Below are positions 63,010 to 64,000 of a stretch of 64,000 nucleotides of DNA, in pieces (position 1 is the stretch's first letter; each line of letters begins with the position of its first letter). A program made the position numbers and the translations under genes. A model generated the notes under the pieces. It worked only from the letters and a program-made list of their open reading frames with translations, was not told the origin of the DNA and searched no databases. The DNA lies in the NCBI RefSeq assembly GCF_018279705.1, contig NZ_CP036498.1, positions 1,381,001-1,445,000 on the forward strand, written 5' to 3'. Source of the stretch: Tardiphaga alba (lineage in GTDB: Bacteria; Pseudomonadota; Alphaproteobacteria; Rhizobiales; Xanthobacteraceae).

Positions 63010-64000
63010 TTACTCCGCAGCCGCGGCGTTGTCGGCATTGGGGTCGCCCGGCGCGGTCGCCCAGGCGAGTTCGACCAGCGTCACGATGCGCTTGCCGGTG
63101 CCGTCGACCTGGCACACGATCAGGCCCTGTTCCTCGATATAGCTGAGCAGGCGGCGGGCCCGGCGCAGCGAATGCGAGCCATAGGCGCGCGCGATGGCGG
63201 CATCGCCGGGGCAGGGCCAGCCTTCCTTGGCGGCGCGGGCGATCATCATGAACACGCCCTGCATGTCGTCGGGCAGCACGGAGGCGCGCAGCGCTACGTC
63301 CTGCCAGCCGTCATTCTCCGCGATGTCACCCGAGCCGAGGCCGGCGCGCGCATGGGTCAGCATGCGGCGAAACTCGTTCATGTCGGGCACCGCGGCGCCG
63401 AGGCCCTCGATGCGGCAGCGGACGACGAATTCCTGATACAGCACGCCGACGGCGCGGAAGCCCGCATCGGGCTCCGCCATCAGGGCGTGCAGCACGCGGT
63501 CGACGCGTTCGCGCCGCGCGGCGATTTCCTCGGCACTCGGCAGCTGCTCCGCCGGTTCCGGACGCACTTCCATGGCGGCCGATTTCGCCGCCATCAGCTG
63601 TCCGAGCAGATCCGGCGAGGCCGGGGCGCGGCGTTGTGGCCGCACGGCTTCCGGCGGCGGCGCGGCAAGGATGGTGGCGCGCACGTCGTCCAGCATCGCT
63701 TCCGGCAGCGGCATCAGGCGGGGCGTCGCATTGCGTGGGCTCGTCTCGGTGGCGCCGATGCGCAGGCCGAGCGGGCGGCGCGACAGCGCGGGACCCAGCG
63801 CCATGAACTGGCCGCGCTCGAGATCGCGGAACGCCTCGGCCTGACGCCGCTCCATGCCGAGCAGATCGGCCGCGCGCGCCATGTCGATGTCGAGAAAGGT
63901 GCGACCCATCAGGAAGTTGGACGCTTCCGCCGCGACGTTCTTGGCGAGCTTGGCCAGGCGCTGGGTGGCGATGACGCCGGCAAGGCCTCTTTTACGGCCG
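63010..64000 (-). CDS. HerA-like ATP-binding protein, 5' end outside the window
   Basis: The frame runs off the right edge without a start, so only about 329 C-terminal residues are visible. The edge sequence RKRGLAGVIATQRLAKLAKN, then EASNFLMGRTFLDIDMARAA, is the last part of a HerA/DUF87-type hexameric ATPase core (arginine-finger and sensor region). About 250 residues without a recognised domain follow, helical and ending DNAAAAE. Related proteins are DNA translocases or conjugation/defence helicases. The function of this copy is unknown. Confidence 0.75.
   Translation of the reverse strand, partial: GRKRGLAGVIATQRLAKLAKNVAAEASNFLMGRTFLDIDMARAADLLGMERRQAEAFRDLERGQFMALGPALSRRPLGLRIGATETSPRNATPRLMPLPEAMLDDVRATILAAPPPEAVRPQRRAPASPDLLGQLMAAKSAAMEVRPEPAEQLPSAEEIAARRERVDRVLHALMAEPDAGFRAVGVLYQEFVVRCRIEGLGAAVPDMNEFRRMLTHARAGLGSGDIAENDGWQDVALRASVLPDDMQGVFMMIARAAKEGWPCPGDAAIARAYGSHSLRRARRLLSYIEEQGLIVCQVDGTGKRIVTLVELAWATAPGDPNADNAAAAE

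Overview
The window is GC-rich and coding-dense, with alphaproteobacterial gene content. It looks like a chromosomal segment of the Bradyrhizobium / Rhodopseudomonas / Tardiphaga group (Nitrobacteraceae). That assignment is an inference. It rests on codon usage, the tRNA-Met sequence, the dispersed palindromes of the tagcccggatggagcg and gtagggtgggcaaag types, and the family-level resemblance of the proteins. There is no phage, insertion sequence, CRISPR array or rRNA operon. One tRNA gene is present.

Layout. (1) 0-17.5 kb is mixed metabolism, membrane and signalling: nitronate monooxygenase, an acyl-CoA synthetase, gamma-glutamyltransferase, a phospholipase D/VTT membrane fusion coupled to an EEP-family phosphatase/nuclease, a histidine kinase, CorA, an NAD-dependent epimerase, a diguanylate cyclase, ketopantoate reductase, a LuxR regulator, a SAM methyltransferase, an AraC regulator interrupted by a one-base frameshift, and a cupin. 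(2) 17.8-20.7 kb encodes a large autotransporter. (3) 20.9-26.4 kb holds a stand-alone ComEC-like metallo-beta-lactamase protein, a guanidinium exporter (Gdx/SugE) preceded by a textbook guanidine-II (mini-ykkC) riboswitch, an isolated atpB, an Lrp/AsnC regulator divergent from an EamA transporter, and a LysR regulator.

(4) 26.6-48.2 kb is the main accessory block, a surface-polysaccharide cluster. It starts with an FkbM methyltransferase, then a tight GNAT / acyl carrier protein / AMP-ligase / PLP decarboxylase cassette, followed on the other strand by a CelD/BcsL-type GNAT and a cupin-like oxygenase-fold protein. Next come a Wzx-type flippase, a DUF6492-like protein, two glycosyltransferases, an O-antigen-ligase-like protein, a polysaccharide deacetylase, a Wzz/BY-kinase-like copolymerase with a degraded P-loop, a GH26-like glycoside hydrolase, a split OafA-SGNH acyltransferase and a second acyltransferase. 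The ligase/ACP/decarboxylase trio resembles the genes usually called exosortase-A-system associated, but no exosortase is visible here. My inference is that the trio makes an activated acyl or amine substituent for the polysaccharide.

(5) 48.3-53.9 kb holds tRNA-Met(CAT), two VOC-fold proteins and a TctCBA tricarboxylate transporter with a downstream LysR regulator. (6) 54.4-63.0 kb holds an HPP-CBS membrane protein, then a siderophore-uptake operon: AraC regulator, TonB-dependent receptor, esterase, binding protein, permease and ATPase, the last four joined by 1-4 base overlaps. (7) The right edge cuts a HerA-like ATPase gene on the minus strand.

Two genes carry apparent single-base losses (the AraC regulator near 16064 and the OafA acyltransferase near 45056). 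They may be true mutations, coupled split genes or assembly errors, and I treat them cautiously.
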